From NCBI GenBank assembly GCA_001768675.1, contig MELN01000039.1, positions 59,720 through 74,386 on the forward strand: a stretch of 14,667 nt of DNA. Reading direction: 5' to 3'. The position numbers and the translations under genes were made by a program. The notes under the pieces were generated by a model. It saw nothing but the letters and a program-made list of their open reading frames with translations, was not told where the DNA came from and searched no databases. The stretch is from Actinobacteria bacterium RBG_16_64_13 (lineage in GTDB: Bacteria; Actinomycetota; Thermoleophilia; RBG-16-64-13). Of the stretch, positions 1-6,964 are shown one piece after another (positions within the stretch are counted from its first letter, which is position 1; the number at the start of each line of letters is the position of its first letter).

Positions 1-71
1 GCATAGCCCGGGCGGCGTCTGGGAAGATAGACGGCGGTGTCCGAGGCCGACAGACCCGCGAAGGACAAGTG
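1..71 (+). promoter_or_regulatory. 5' flank of the LigD-PE gene with SD
   Basis: This is the only visible upstream sequence of the first gene. An SD-like AAGGA lies at 61-65. It is 3 nt from the GTG at 69 and 6 nt from the ATG at 72, so the ATG is the better start. I see no convincing -35/-10 pair. The operon may begin upstream of the window. Confidence 0.35.
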
Positions 72-824
72 ATGACAGAGCCAGACCCCAAGACGACCGA
101 TCCCGCCGCCGACACACCGCCCCACTTCGCAGGCTCCGCCACCGGGGCCCTTGCCGAGTACCATCGCCGGCGCGACTTCACCCGCTCGGCCGAGCCGGCG
201 GGCGGGCCTGGCGAAGAGGGCGGCCAGTTGCCGGCGCGTCCGGTGTTCGTCGTGCAGAAACACGATGCTTCGAGTCTTCACTACGACTTCAGGTTGGAAC
301 TGGCGGGCGTTCTCAAATCCTGGGCCGTTCCCAAGGGACCCTCGCTCGATCCGGCCGACAAGCGTCTTGCCGTAAGGGTGGAGGACCACCCGCTGGAATA
401 CGCGGCATTCGAGGGGACCATCCCTGAAGGGGAGTACGGGGGCGGCACCGTCATGCTGTGGGACTTCGGCTGGTGGGAGCCCGATCTGGCCTGGATCCGA
501 GAAGCCAAGCACAGTGGTCATTGGAGCCGGGGCGCGCAGCCCGCGGCGGCCGGCCCGGACGATCCTGCGGCTTCGCCTGAGGAACTCGTGGCACTGGCCG
601 AGTCGTCACTCGCCGCCGGCGAGCTCAAGTTCGTCGTTCACGGTCAGAAGCTCAGCGGCAGCTGGGCGCTGGTCCAGATGAAAGGCCGCGGGGAGAAGAA
701 CTGGCTGCTCCTCAAGCACCGCGACGCCGCAGCCCGGCCCGGCGCACATGTGGTGGACGAGATGCCCGACTCGGTAGCCACGGGCCGCGCTCTCGACCAG
801 ATCGCGTCCGCCGGGAAGAGTTAG
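72..824 (+). CDS. Stand-alone LigD 3'-phosphoesterase (PE) domain protein
   Basis: In bacterial non-homologous end joining, LigD PE modules trim 3' ends of DNA breaks by removing 3' ribonucleosides and 3' phosphates. The predicted product is 250 aa. The N-terminal LAEYHRRRDF motif (about 28-37) is the usual entry to the PE fold. The metal and active-site signature is intact: QKH (H64), LHYDFR (H70, D72, R74) and VEDHP (H106), followed by the typical FEGTIPEGEYGGG turn. The C-terminal KLSGSW and NWLLLKH strands are also family-typical. Between WDFGWWEP and GELKFVVHG there is an extra stretch of roughly 35 residues rich in Ala, Pro and Asp. The gene lies 4 nt before the LigD polymerase gene, so the two are probably co-translated. 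The domain is usually fused to polymerase and ligase; here it is separate and no ligase follows. The start was chosen by SD spacing; a GTG one codon earlier is possible. Confidence 0.9.
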   Translation: MTEPDPKTTDPAADTPPHFAGSATGALAEYHRRRDFTRSAEPAGGPGEEGGQLPARPVFVVQKHDASSLHYDFRLELAGVLKSWAVPKGPSLDPADKRLAVRVEDHPLEYAAFEGTIPEGEYGGGTVMLWDFGWWEPDLAWIREAKHSGHWSRGAQPAAAGPDDPAASPEELVALAESSLAAGELKFVVHGQKLSGSWALVQMKGRGEKNWLLLKHRDAAARPGAHVVDEMPDSVATGRALDQIASAGKS

Positions 825-828
825 ACCC

Positions 829-1812
829 GTGGCGACGCGCCAATCCCGGAGCGACCCGGACACGGCTTCCTTCCGCTTGGGAGCCAAAGAGGTGGAACTG
901 ACCCACCTCAGCCGCGTGTACTATCCCCATCCTGGCTACACGAAAGCCGAGGTCCTGGACTACTACCTGGGCGTCGCTCCCTACCTGATGCCCCATATCA
1001 GGAATCGGCCCCTCACCTTGGAACGCTGGCCCGAGGGGGTGGAAGACGGATCATTCTTCCAGAAGAACGCCTCCTCGTATTTCCCGCATTGGCTGCGGAC
1101 GTTCCCCGTGGAGCGCAAAGATCACGAGAAGATCGTCCACTACCCCTTGGTCGACGATGAGGCCGACCTCCTCTACCTGGTGAACCAGGGGACGGTCACC
1201 TTTCATACGTGGATGTCGCGAGTCGACGATCCATACCATCCCGACCTCATGGTGCTCGACGTGGACCCGCCGGAGACCGCCCCCGACTCGCCCGGCGAGG
1301 CGACCGGCGCGGGCACCGGCCCCGAAGCCGCCCCGTCCGCCGCCCTCGGGACCGGGGGTGGCGCAACGACGCCGTTCCAGCGGGCGGCAGAGGTGGCGTT
1401 CCTCTTGCGCGAACAGCTGCTGTCGGCCGGCTGGGACCCCGTGGTGAAGACCTCAGGCAAGCGCGGGCTGCACCTGGCCTTCCGGCTGGATGGCCATCTC
1501 GACTACGACGAAGCGCGCGCGCAGCTCGTGGAGCTCTTCGAGCAGCTCGCGGCGCGCCACCCCGACCTGCTCACCACTGCTATCCGCAAGGTCAAGCGGG
1601 GTGGACGGGTCTACCTGGATGCCTTGCGCATGTCGCCCGGCGCCACCATCGTCCCGCCCTACGTCGCCCGGCCCACCCCGGAGGCGACCGTCTCGATGCC
1701 GGTGTCGTGGAAAGAGCTCGAGACCCTGGCCGACGGGCGCGGTTTCACCATCAAGACCGCCTTAGCCCGGCTGAAGAAGACCGGCGATCTCTGGGCCGGC
1801 CTGGTCGCGTAG
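829..1812 (+). CDS. Stand-alone LigD primase-polymerase domain protein (NHEJ polymerase)
   Basis: This is an archaeo-eukaryotic-primase-type polymerase that adds nucleotides at broken DNA ends during NHEJ. It is 327 aa, about the size of a single LigD Pol module. The N-terminal LTHLSRVYYPHPGYTKAEVL is the canonical opening. The catalytic aspartates are in VLDVD (D144, D146), and a third acidic residue is in VYLDALR (D264). KTSGKRGLHLAF (about 207-218) carries the nucleotide-contacting TSG and His215. The segment ending in VPPYVAR matches the conserved region after the third Asp. Residues about 148-180 form an Ala/Gly/Pro-rich insertion directly after the DxD pair that is not part of the core fold. 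The GTG start is 4 nt after the PE stop, which suggests translational coupling. No ligase domain or Ku gene is seen; they may lie upstream or elsewhere. Confidence 0.9.
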   Translation: MATRQSRSDPDTASFRLGAKEVELTHLSRVYYPHPGYTKAEVLDYYLGVAPYLMPHIRNRPLTLERWPEGVEDGSFFQKNASSYFPHWLRTFPVERKDHEKIVHYPLVDDEADLLYLVNQGTVTFHTWMSRVDDPYHPDLMVLDVDPPETAPDSPGEATGAGTGPEAAPSAALGTGGGATTPFQRAAEVAFLLREQLLSAGWDPVVKTSGKRGLHLAFRLDGHLDYDEARAQLVELFEQLAARHPDLLTTAIRKVKRGGRVYLDALRMSPGATIVPPYVARPTPEATVSMPVSWKELETLADGRGFTIKTALARLKKTGDLWAGLVA

Positions 1813-1867
1813 ACTTCACCACAAGCCATCCCACGGCCGCCACCCGGCGCGGACACAAGGAGGAATC

Positions 1868-2866
1868 ATGACCATCCTGGTCTCGGGAGCAACTGGATTC
1901 GTTGGCGGCGCCATCACACGGCATCTCCTCGATGCCGGATTCAGCGTCCGGGCGATGACGCGTTCAGCTGAGCGTGCGACGGCCAAACTTGGCGCTCATG
2001 AAATCGGGCGGCGCGCCTTGGTTGAGGGCCGGCTGACCTTCGTCGAGGCCGACGTGACCAAGCCGGCCAGCCTGGGCGGTGCAGTGGACGGTGTCGGAGC
2101 GGTCATCCAGGCCGCGCAGTTCGATGGCGCCCCGGTAGAGGACCCGGCCCGCGGACTCACCTACATGGAGGTCGACCGCAACGGCACCATGAACCTGCTC
2201 GGGGCCGTCGCCCAGGTCTACGGTCGCCCGACGGCGGGCCCGGTCATGGCTCGCTACCCGGATGGCTCCCCACGATTCCTCTATATGAGCGGCATCAGCG
2301 TGGCGACGCGGGGGCAAGAGCCATGGAACAGGGCCAAATGGCAGGCCGAAGAAGCGATCCGCGGCAGCGGGCTTGACTGGACCATCGTGCGTGGTTGCTG
2401 GGCATACGGCCGCGACGACGCGGCGCTGAACCGCCTGCTTCACTACTCCGACAAGCTTCCGTTCCTACCCATCTTCGGGCGAGGTGACGAGCTGCAGAAT
2501 CCGCTATTTGTCGAGGACATCGGCCGCCTCTTCGTCCTACTCATGAGTAATCCAGACAAAGCCCGCGACACCACCTTCGGTCTGGGCGGCCCTGACACGG
2601 TCACCTTGAATGGATTCCTGCGCTTGGCGCTTGAGACCATGGGGCGCCGCCGGCCGATCCTGCACATCCCCAAGCGCATCGGCAAAGTCCAGGGAGCGAT
2701 CGCCCAGCATCTCCCCGGTCGCCCGCTGACCCCGGACGCTGTAGATTTCGTAAGCCAGGTAGGCGTCGTCACCGAGGCTGACAGGCAGTTGCTCGCGGAG
2801 CGGTTTCCGGAGTTTACGACCACGGCGTTGCGCGAGGGGCTGGAGAGTTACCTCCGACGGCGTTGA
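1868..2866 (+). CDS. Atypical SDR / NmrA-NDUFA9-like NAD(P)-binding protein
   Basis: The product is 332 aa with an N-terminal Rossmann fold. The dinucleotide motif GATGFVGG is at residues 7-14, and ADVTK at 61-65 marks the usual acidic position after a beta strand. The body resembles the atypical or extended SDRs of the NmrA/complex-I NDUFA9-like type, which often bind NAD(P) without classical dehydrogenase activity. Consistent with this, the position of the SDR catalytic YxxxK reads WNRAK (W153, K157), so the tyrosine is missing. LDWTIVRGCWAYG (169-181) is the typical strand after that helix. The substrate is unknown. A strong SD, AAGGAGG at 1857-1863, sits 4 nt before the ATG. The gap to the preceding Pol gene is 55 nt, so it could be a third operon member, but nothing links it to DNA repair. 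It converges on the GNAT gene with 18 nt between. Confidence 0.8.
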   Translation: MTILVSGATGFVGGAITRHLLDAGFSVRAMTRSAERATAKLGAHEIGRRALVEGRLTFVEADVTKPASLGGAVDGVGAVIQAAQFDGAPVEDPARGLTYMEVDRNGTMNLLGAVAQVYGRPTAGPVMARYPDGSPRFLYMSGISVATRGQEPWNRAKWQAEEAIRGSGLDWTIVRGCWAYGRDDAALNRLLHYSDKLPFLPIFGRGDELQNPLFVEDIGRLFVLLMSNPDKARDTTFGLGGPDTVTLNGFLRLALETMGRRRPILHIPKRIGKVQGAIAQHLPGRPLTPDAVDFVSQVGVVTEADRQLLAERFPEFTTTALREGLESYLRRR

Positions 2867-2884
2867 GCCCGCCATCGCGCGGCG

Positions 2885-3418
2885 CTAGAGCGACTTCTCG
2901 ACGATCACCTCGTCAACGTAACGGTCGCCGATCTTCGCCTGCGCGCCGGCGACCCCGACCACCCGGAATCCCAGCCTTGAGTGAAAAGCCAGCGCGCCGG
3001 GGTTGTCGGCGCGGACGTAGGTAAAGAGCTTCTCGTACCCCGCGGCACGCGCGTCGGTGAACACATCTTCCGCCAGCCGCATGCCGATACCGCGCCTCCG
3101 CTCGGCAAGGTCGACATAGGTGCCCAGCACCCCGACGTGGTCAAACACTGCTGTGTATGAAGCGAAGGGCTCGATGCTCTGCATCCCGACGATCCGTCCC
3201 TCCCCCGAGCCCGCGACCGGCAAGACTGCCACCCGGAAAACCCGTCTCTCGGGAAAGCTCTCGATGTAGCGCCGCTCTGCATCAATGCTGAACGGCTCGT
3301 CCAGCACCGTGTACAGTCCGGTCGCGATAATCGGGTTCAGGATTCTGCACAGCGCCGCGGCGTCGGCCGGCTCAGCTTTTCGGGTCGTTAGATCCAGGTC
3401 CACCATGGGGTCGCCCAC
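2885..3418 (-). CDS. GNAT-family N-acetyltransferase (phosphinothricin-acetyltransferase-like)
   Basis: This is a 177-aa single-domain acyl-CoA N-acyltransferase. The acetyl-CoA pyrophosphate loop (motif A) is visible as LAERRRGIGMRL (104-115), following the GTYVDL strand. Motif B shows in ADNPGALAFHSRLGFRVVG (137-155), with the Asn and the helix-plus-GF pattern common to GNATs. The overall layout is like Pat/Bar-type acetyltransferases that act on small amines, but the acceptor cannot be read from sequence. It is the last gene of the minus-strand sulfur cluster, 12 nt after the ThiF-like stop. GTG at 3418 is chosen because a weak SD (GAAGG) lies 4 nt upstream; ATG at 3406 is a reasonable alternative without a clear SD. 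Confidence 0.82.
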   Translation of the reverse strand: MGDPMVDLDLTTRKAEPADAAALCRILNPIIATGLYTVLDEPFSIDAERRYIESFPERRVFRVAVLPVAGSGEGRIVGMQSIEPFASYTAVFDHVGVLGTYVDLAERRRGIGMRLAEDVFTDARAAGYEKLFTYVRADNPGALAFHSRLGFRVVGVAGAQAKIGDRYVDEVIVEKSL

Positions 3419-3430
3419 TCGGCCTTCGGT

Positions 3431-4450
3431 CTACATCCCCACGTACTTGGCGTACAGCGCCTTCGCCAGCACCTCGTCTCGAGTGCCCCGAACAATAGTC
3501 CGGCCGTCGTAGAAGACCACGAGTTCCTGCTCTCCCACCGGGAAGCGGATCATCTGCTCGCTCCCTTCCACAGGTCCGAGCGCGCTCAGACGCTCACGTA
3601 TCTCGGAAAGCCGCATCGGTCCCGCGGCCAGGTTCCAGATCTGGACCGCGTTCTGGCCGCACAGGCTCGTGATCCGCGTGCGCGGTGTGCCCTCCAGGAA
3701 TTCGTAGTTGCCGGCGCAGGCGGGACACTTCACATCCACCACGCCCTCCAGCGGCAGGGACTGGAACGACCGTTGCCAGAGATCGAACACCACCAGCTCG
3801 CGGCTCGCGGGCACCGTGCCCAGGAGGATCTTGAAAGCCTCAGCCGCTTCCAAGGATCCGACGACCCAGGGCGCGGAGTTGACCACCCCGGCCGTGTCGC
3901 AGGTCAGGGTGCCACCGGCGGGCGGCCGGTTGACCATGCAGCGGAAACAGGGCCGCTCGCGCGGCAAGAAGGTGGCGGTCATGCCGCTGGACCCGATGGC
4001 GCCCCCATAGACCCAGGGGATGCCCAGCTTGCGGGCCACGTCGTTCACGAGAAAGCGGGTCTCGAAGTTGTCGAGGCCGTCAACGATGACGTCGGCGCCC
4101 TCCACCAGTCGCTCCGCGTTGCTGGGACTGAAGTCGGCGACCACTCCCTCGACCTCTATGGCCGAGTTGGCCGCCCGCAAGTGCCGTTCGGCCGCCACGG
4201 CCTTGGGCAGGTTCTCCTCGATGTCGCTCTCGGTGTAGAGCAGTTGGCGCTGTAGATTGTGGTACTCGATGAAGTCGCGGTCGATGACGCGCAAGTGACC
4301 CACGCCGGCACGGGCCAGCGCACTGGCCACGACGGTGCCCAAGGCCCCGCAGCCCACCACCACGGCGCAACCCTCGCCAAGCCGGCGCTGCCCCTCGGGT
4401 CCTATCCCCTGGAAGATGGTCTGCCGCGAATACCTGTCTGGCTGCTCCAT
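3431..4450 (-). CDS. ThiF/MoeB/HesA-family E1-like adenylyltransferase
   Basis: This family adenylates the C-terminal glycine of ubiquitin-like sulfur carriers (ThiS, MoaD or CysO-like) for sulfur transfer in thiamine, molybdopterin or cysteine synthesis. The 339-aa product has the RYSRQ entry, nucleotide loop VVGCGALGT (31-39), DRDFIEYHNLQRQ (57-69), K83 and D127 of the adenylation site. The zinc cysteines are in CFRC (C168, C171) and CPAC (C242, C245). The candidate catalytic cysteine is C184 in LTCDTAGVV. Residues about 252-339 form an extra C-terminal domain ending in LYAKYVG, a tail I recall from many Gram-positive ThiF/MoeB proteins. The ATG at 4450 is fixed by AAGGAG at 4456-4461, 5 nt away; an open frame continues to 4645 but overlaps cysK. 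The gene lies 50 nt after cysK, which favours a sulfur role. The carrier protein is not in the window, so ThiF versus MoeB cannot be decided. Confidence 0.88.
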   Translation of the reverse strand: MEQPDRYSRQTIFQGIGPEGQRRLGEGCAVVVGCGALGTVVASALARAGVGHLRVIDRDFIEYHNLQRQLLYTESDIEENLPKAVAAERHLRAANSAIEVEGVVADFSPSNAERLVEGADVIVDGLDNFETRFLVNDVARKLGIPWVYGGAIGSSGMTATFLPRERPCFRCMVNRPPAGGTLTCDTAGVVNSAPWVVGSLEAAEAFKILLGTVPASRELVVFDLWQRSFQSLPLEGVVDVKCPACAGNYEFLEGTPRTRITSLCGQNAVQIWNLAAGPMRLSEIRERLSALGPVEGSEQMIRFPVGEQELVVFYDGRTIVRGTRDEVLAKALYAKYVGM

Positions 4451-4500
4451 GCGTTCTCCTTGGGCGCCGTCGGCGACGCCGTCAGTGGCGCCGTGCCCGA

Positions 4501-5457
4501 TCAGTCTATCCCTTCGAACAGCTCGGTCGACATGTACCGCTCGCCGGCGTCGGGCAGGATCACCACGATGGTCTTGCCGGCGAACTCCGGCAGCTGGGCC
4601 AGCCGCGCGGCCGCCACGGTGGCGGCGCCGCTCGAGATGCCGCACATGATGCCCTCCTCCTTGGCCAATCGCCGGGCCATCTCCATGGCCTCCTCGCTTT
4701 CCACGGGCTCCACGCGGTCGACGATGGATAGGTCGAGGTTGGCGGGAATGAAACCGGCGCCGATGCCCTGGATCTTGTGGGCCCCCGGCTTCAGGTCCAT
4801 CCCAGCCATCTTCTGACTGATCACCGGGCTGGTCGCCGGCTCCACCGCCACCGAATAGAGCGCCTGCCCCTTGGTCCGCTCGAAGAAGCGGGAGACCCCG
4901 GTGATGGTCCCACCCGTTCCCACGCCGGCCACCAGCACGTCCGCCTGACCGTCGGTGTCGGCCCAGATCTCCGGACCCGTGGTCGTCTCGTGGATGGCTG
5001 GGTTGGCCGGGTTGTTGAACTGCTGAGGCAGGAAGTAGCGCTCGGGGTCGCCCGCCGCCAGTTCTTCGGCTCGGGTCACCGCTCCCTTCATGCCCTCAGA
5101 GCCGGGCGTGAGCAGCAGGTTCGCGCCGAAGAAGGCCAGCACCTTGCGCCGCTCCAGGCTCATGGTCAGGGGCATGGTCAGGGTCAACTTGTAACCGCGG
5201 GCCGCGCAGACATAGGCCAGAGCGATACCGGTGTTGCCGCTGGTGGGCTCGATGACCTCGGTGCCGGACTTGATGAGCCCCTTCTGCTCGGCGTCCCAGA
5301 TCATGGAAGCTCCGATGCGGCACTTCACGGAGTACGAGGGGTTGCGCCCTTCGATCTTCGCGAGGACCTTGGCTGTGGTCTTGCCGACCACCCGGTTCAG
5401 GCGAACGAGAGGCGTCCGGCCAATGGAAAGGGAGTTGTCTTCATATATGGTCGCCAC
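4501..5457 (-). CDS. cysK: Cysteine synthase A (O-acetylserine sulfhydrylase)
   Basis: CysK is a PLP enzyme that converts O-acetylserine plus sulfide to L-cysteine and acetate in the cytoplasm. The product is 318 aa, normal for the family. The Schiff-base lysine is K45 in NPSYSVKCRIGA. The substrate loop PTSGNTG is at 71-77. The phosphate-binding glycine loop GVGTGGTITG is at 178-187, and CGISSGA follows at 272-278. All key residues are present, so the protein should be active; sequences of this form are CysK rather than CysM or cystathionine beta-synthase. The GTG start at 5457 is set by AAGGAG at 5464-5469, 6 nt upstream. That SD overlaps the TAA stop of the upstream metY-like remnant (TAAGGAG), showing that the two genes were once coupled. 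It is followed by the ThiF-like and GNAT genes on the same strand. Confidence 0.95.
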   Translation of the reverse strand: MATIYEDNSLSIGRTPLVRLNRVVGKTTAKVLAKIEGRNPSYSVKCRIGASMIWDAEQKGLIKSGTEVIEPTSGNTGIALAYVCAARGYKLTLTMPLTMSLERRKVLAFFGANLLLTPGSEGMKGAVTRAEELAAGDPERYFLPQQFNNPANPAIHETTTGPEIWADTDGQADVLVAGVGTGGTITGVSRFFERTKGQALYSVAVEPATSPVISQKMAGMDLKPGAHKIQGIGAGFIPANLDLSIVDRVEPVESEEAMEMARRLAKEEGIMCGISSGAATVAAARLAQLPEFAGKTIVVILPDAGERYMSTELFEGID

Positions 5458-5463
5458 GCTGCG

Positions 5464-5470
5464 CTCCTTA
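5464..5470 (-). promoter_or_regulatory. cysK SD fused to the stop codon of the metY remnant
   Basis: On the minus strand the remnant's TAA stop (5470-5468) is part of TAAGGAG. This provides the AAGGAG SD that lies 6 nt before the cysK GTG. It fixes the cysK start and is typical of coupled operon neighbours. Confidence 0.75.
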
Positions 5471-5909
5471 TCCGGCGTTCTGCGAAGCACGCAACGCCTG
5501 GTCGAGGTCGCCCAGGATGTCCTCCACGTTCTCAATGCCCACCGAGATCCGCACGAGACCCGGCGTCACTCCCGCCTTCAACTGCTCCTCGGGAGTCAGT
5601 CGCTGGTGGGTAGTGCTGGCGGGATGGATGACCAGAGTCTTCGCATCCAGGACGTTGGCCACGTGGGACGCCAGTTTCACCGACTTAATGAACTTCTTAC
5701 CCGCTTCCAAACCACCCTTGATCTCGCACCCCCCCGACGGCGCCCGGTCCAAGTGGGAAATAGCGGCGTGCTCTCTGGAGATCGGGATGGTCGGGCAGCC
5801 CAGCGTAGTCCACGAAGGTCACAGATAGCATGGCGCTGACGTCACGCGCATTTGCGGCTCTTTCCTGATCCACCAGGTCTTTGAAGCTCGCCTCGTCGAG
5901 CGCGTGCAT
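5468..5909 (-). pseudogene. Truncated, frameshifted O-acetylhomoserine sulfhydrylase (MetY-like) remnant
   Basis: The C-terminal third of an O-acetylhomoserine/O-acetylserine sulfhydrylase (Cys/Met metabolism PLP enzyme, usually about 430 aa) can be read in two frames. The first contains VTFVDYAGLPDHPDLQRARR from about 5822 and ends in a false stop at 5697. The second contains EIKGGLEAGKKF, then VIHPASTTHQRLTPEEQ and VRISVGIENVEDI, ending at 5468. The frames meet at a run of seven C on the plus strand (5729-5735, G7 in the message). Removing one G restores a continuous reading through GPGAVGGCEIKGG. Even when repaired, the first roughly 300 residues, including the PLP lysine, are missing, so the gene cannot make an active enzyme. 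The 5' part (about 5823-5936) is open but I do not recognise it; it may be a deletion junction. It lies between the HAD gene and cysK. Confidence 0.85.
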
Positions 5910-5939
5910 CAGGGACGCTAGGGTATTGGGCAGATGTTG

Positions 5940-6884
5940 TCAAGCGCCGAGTGAATCCAGGAGCGTGGGCAGGCCTCTGAGGTCCGCCAGCACGTGGTCG
6001 GGCAGCGCGGGCGTTCTCGCGGGCCCCGCTGTGACCCCCCCAGCGGCCCGGGCGGCGACTTCCGCCCGGCGCAGGTCGGCTTCGCTGGTGACTCCGGTAA
6101 GCACCAGCGCCGTGACCATGCCGGCGTCGCTGCCCATGGTGATATCGGTGCTGAGCTTGTCCCCCACTAACAGGGTCTGGGCGGCCGGCACACCCGTGAG
6201 GGCTGCCAGGGCCTCGGCCAAGCCACAGCCTGGCTTCCCCATGAGCACCGGTTCCCTCCCCGCGGCGGTCTCCACGGCCGCGACGATGGAACCTGCCCCG
6301 GGAACGAGACCGTTGGGAGTGGGGAAGGTCGGGTCACGGTTGGTAGCCACGAACAGAGCCCCGTCCATGATGGCGGCCTGCGCCGCGGCCAGAGTAACGT
6401 AGGAGAAAGACCTGTCCATGCCGACCACCACGGCCGCCGGGGCCACGGCCGCCGGGGCCACGCCGCCGGCGACCCACCCTCCGCGGACCGGCCCTCCGGG
6501 GAGTGCGTCACCAGGGACCGCGTCGCCAACGTGATATGCGGCCAGACCGGCTTCCCGGAGTTCGCGCAGGAGACCTTCTTCTCCCACGACCATCACGGGC
6601 GTCCCTTCGGGTAGCCGCTCCCTCAACCACCGACCGGCGATGAAGCCCGAAGTGAGCACCCTGCCGGCTCCGGCGGGCAGGCCCATGCCGGCCAGCCGGT
6701 CGGAGACGGTCTCGCGATGCGCGGTGGAGTTGTTGCTGACGTAGCGGAGGTCGAGGCCGCGCAGCACGACGTCGGCCAGCGCCTCGGGCGCTCCGGGCAG
6801 GACCATGCCGCCCCGCAATACCACGCCGTCGAGATCGAGGGCCACCAGCATGATGCCGGCGGTCGTTCCGTCTGTGGGTTCCAT
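5940..6884 (-). CDS. HAD-superfamily phosphatase, NagD/4-nitrophenylphosphatase-like (class IIA)
   Basis: This is a 314-aa haloacid-dehalogenase-type hydrolase, probably a cytoplasmic phosphatase of small phosphorylated metabolites. Motif I is LDLDGVV with nucleophile D17 and acid/base D19. Motif II is YVSNNST (S50), with NNS typical of the NagD group. Motif III is MGKPG (K217), and motif IV is LVGDKLSTDI (D242, D247). The cap domain lies between motifs II and III, as in type IIA HADs. Within the cap, a 15-nt tandem duplication at 6430-6459 encodes a repeated Ala-Val-Ala-Pro-Ala segment. The ATG at 6884 has a strong GGGAGGAG SD just upstream. The substrate is not readable. The gene is divergent from the reductase gene (80 nt between) and is followed by the metY remnant. 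It may have supplied transcription to the cysK cluster, but this is inference. Confidence 0.88.
   Translation of the reverse strand: MEPTDGTTAGIMLVALDLDGVVLRGGMVLPGAPEALADVVLRGLDLRYVSNNSTAHRETVSDRLAGMGLPAGAGRVLTSGFIAGRWLRERLPEGTPVMVVGEEGLLRELREAGLAAYHVGDAVPGDALPGGPVRGGWVAGGVAPAAVAPAAVVVGMDRSFSYVTLAAAQAAIMDGALFVATNRDPTFPTPNGLVPGAGSIVAAVETAAGREPVLMGKPGCGLAEALAALTGVPAAQTLLVGDKLSTDITMGSDAGMVTALVLTGVTSEADLRRAEVAARAAGGVTAGPARTPALPDHVLADLRGLPTLLDSLGA
6430..6459. repeat. Two perfect 15-bp tandem copies inside the HAD gene
   Basis: The unit acggccgccggggcc occurs at 6430-6444 and again at 6445-6459, followed by a partial, degenerate copy to about 6471. The length is a multiple of three, so the HAD reading frame is kept; the result is a local APAAV repetition in the cap domain. 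Confidence 0.8.
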
Positions 6885-6964
6885 CTCTCCTCCCGTCGGA
6901 TGAGGCTGCTATTCTATCCCGCGGGCAGGCGAACCAGTCGACTCCCCCAGGAGGCTGACCACCC
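6885..6964. promoter_or_regulatory. Divergent promoter region between the HAD and reductase genes
   Basis: This 80-nt gap must hold the starts of two divergent transcripts. A TATTCT at 6910-6915 (plus) and TAGAAT at 6916-6911 (minus) are plausible -10 elements for each direction and overlap each other. I see no convincing -35 boxes. The plus-strand SD AGGAGG is at 6949-6954 and the minus-strand SD lies just outside the HAD ATG. Confidence 0.35.

Noticed and set aside
2867..2884. Possible bidirectional terminator between the SDR and GNAT genes
   Set aside because: The 18-nt gap is GC-rich but forms no clear stem with a T tract on either strand.
4451..4645. N-terminal extension of the ThiF-like protein
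   Set aside because: It would overlap the cysK coding sequence out of frame; AAGGAG at 4456-4461 and the normal MEQPDRYSRQ start place the true start at 4450.
5458..5535. N-terminal extension of CysK
   Set aside because: It overlaps the metY remnant and is unlike CysK; the SD at 5464-5469 and the family-typical ATIYEDNS start set the GTG at 5457.
4777..5613. Plus-strand open frame opposite cysK
   Set aside because: Antisense to an intact cysK with all catalytic motifs; no domain or SD.
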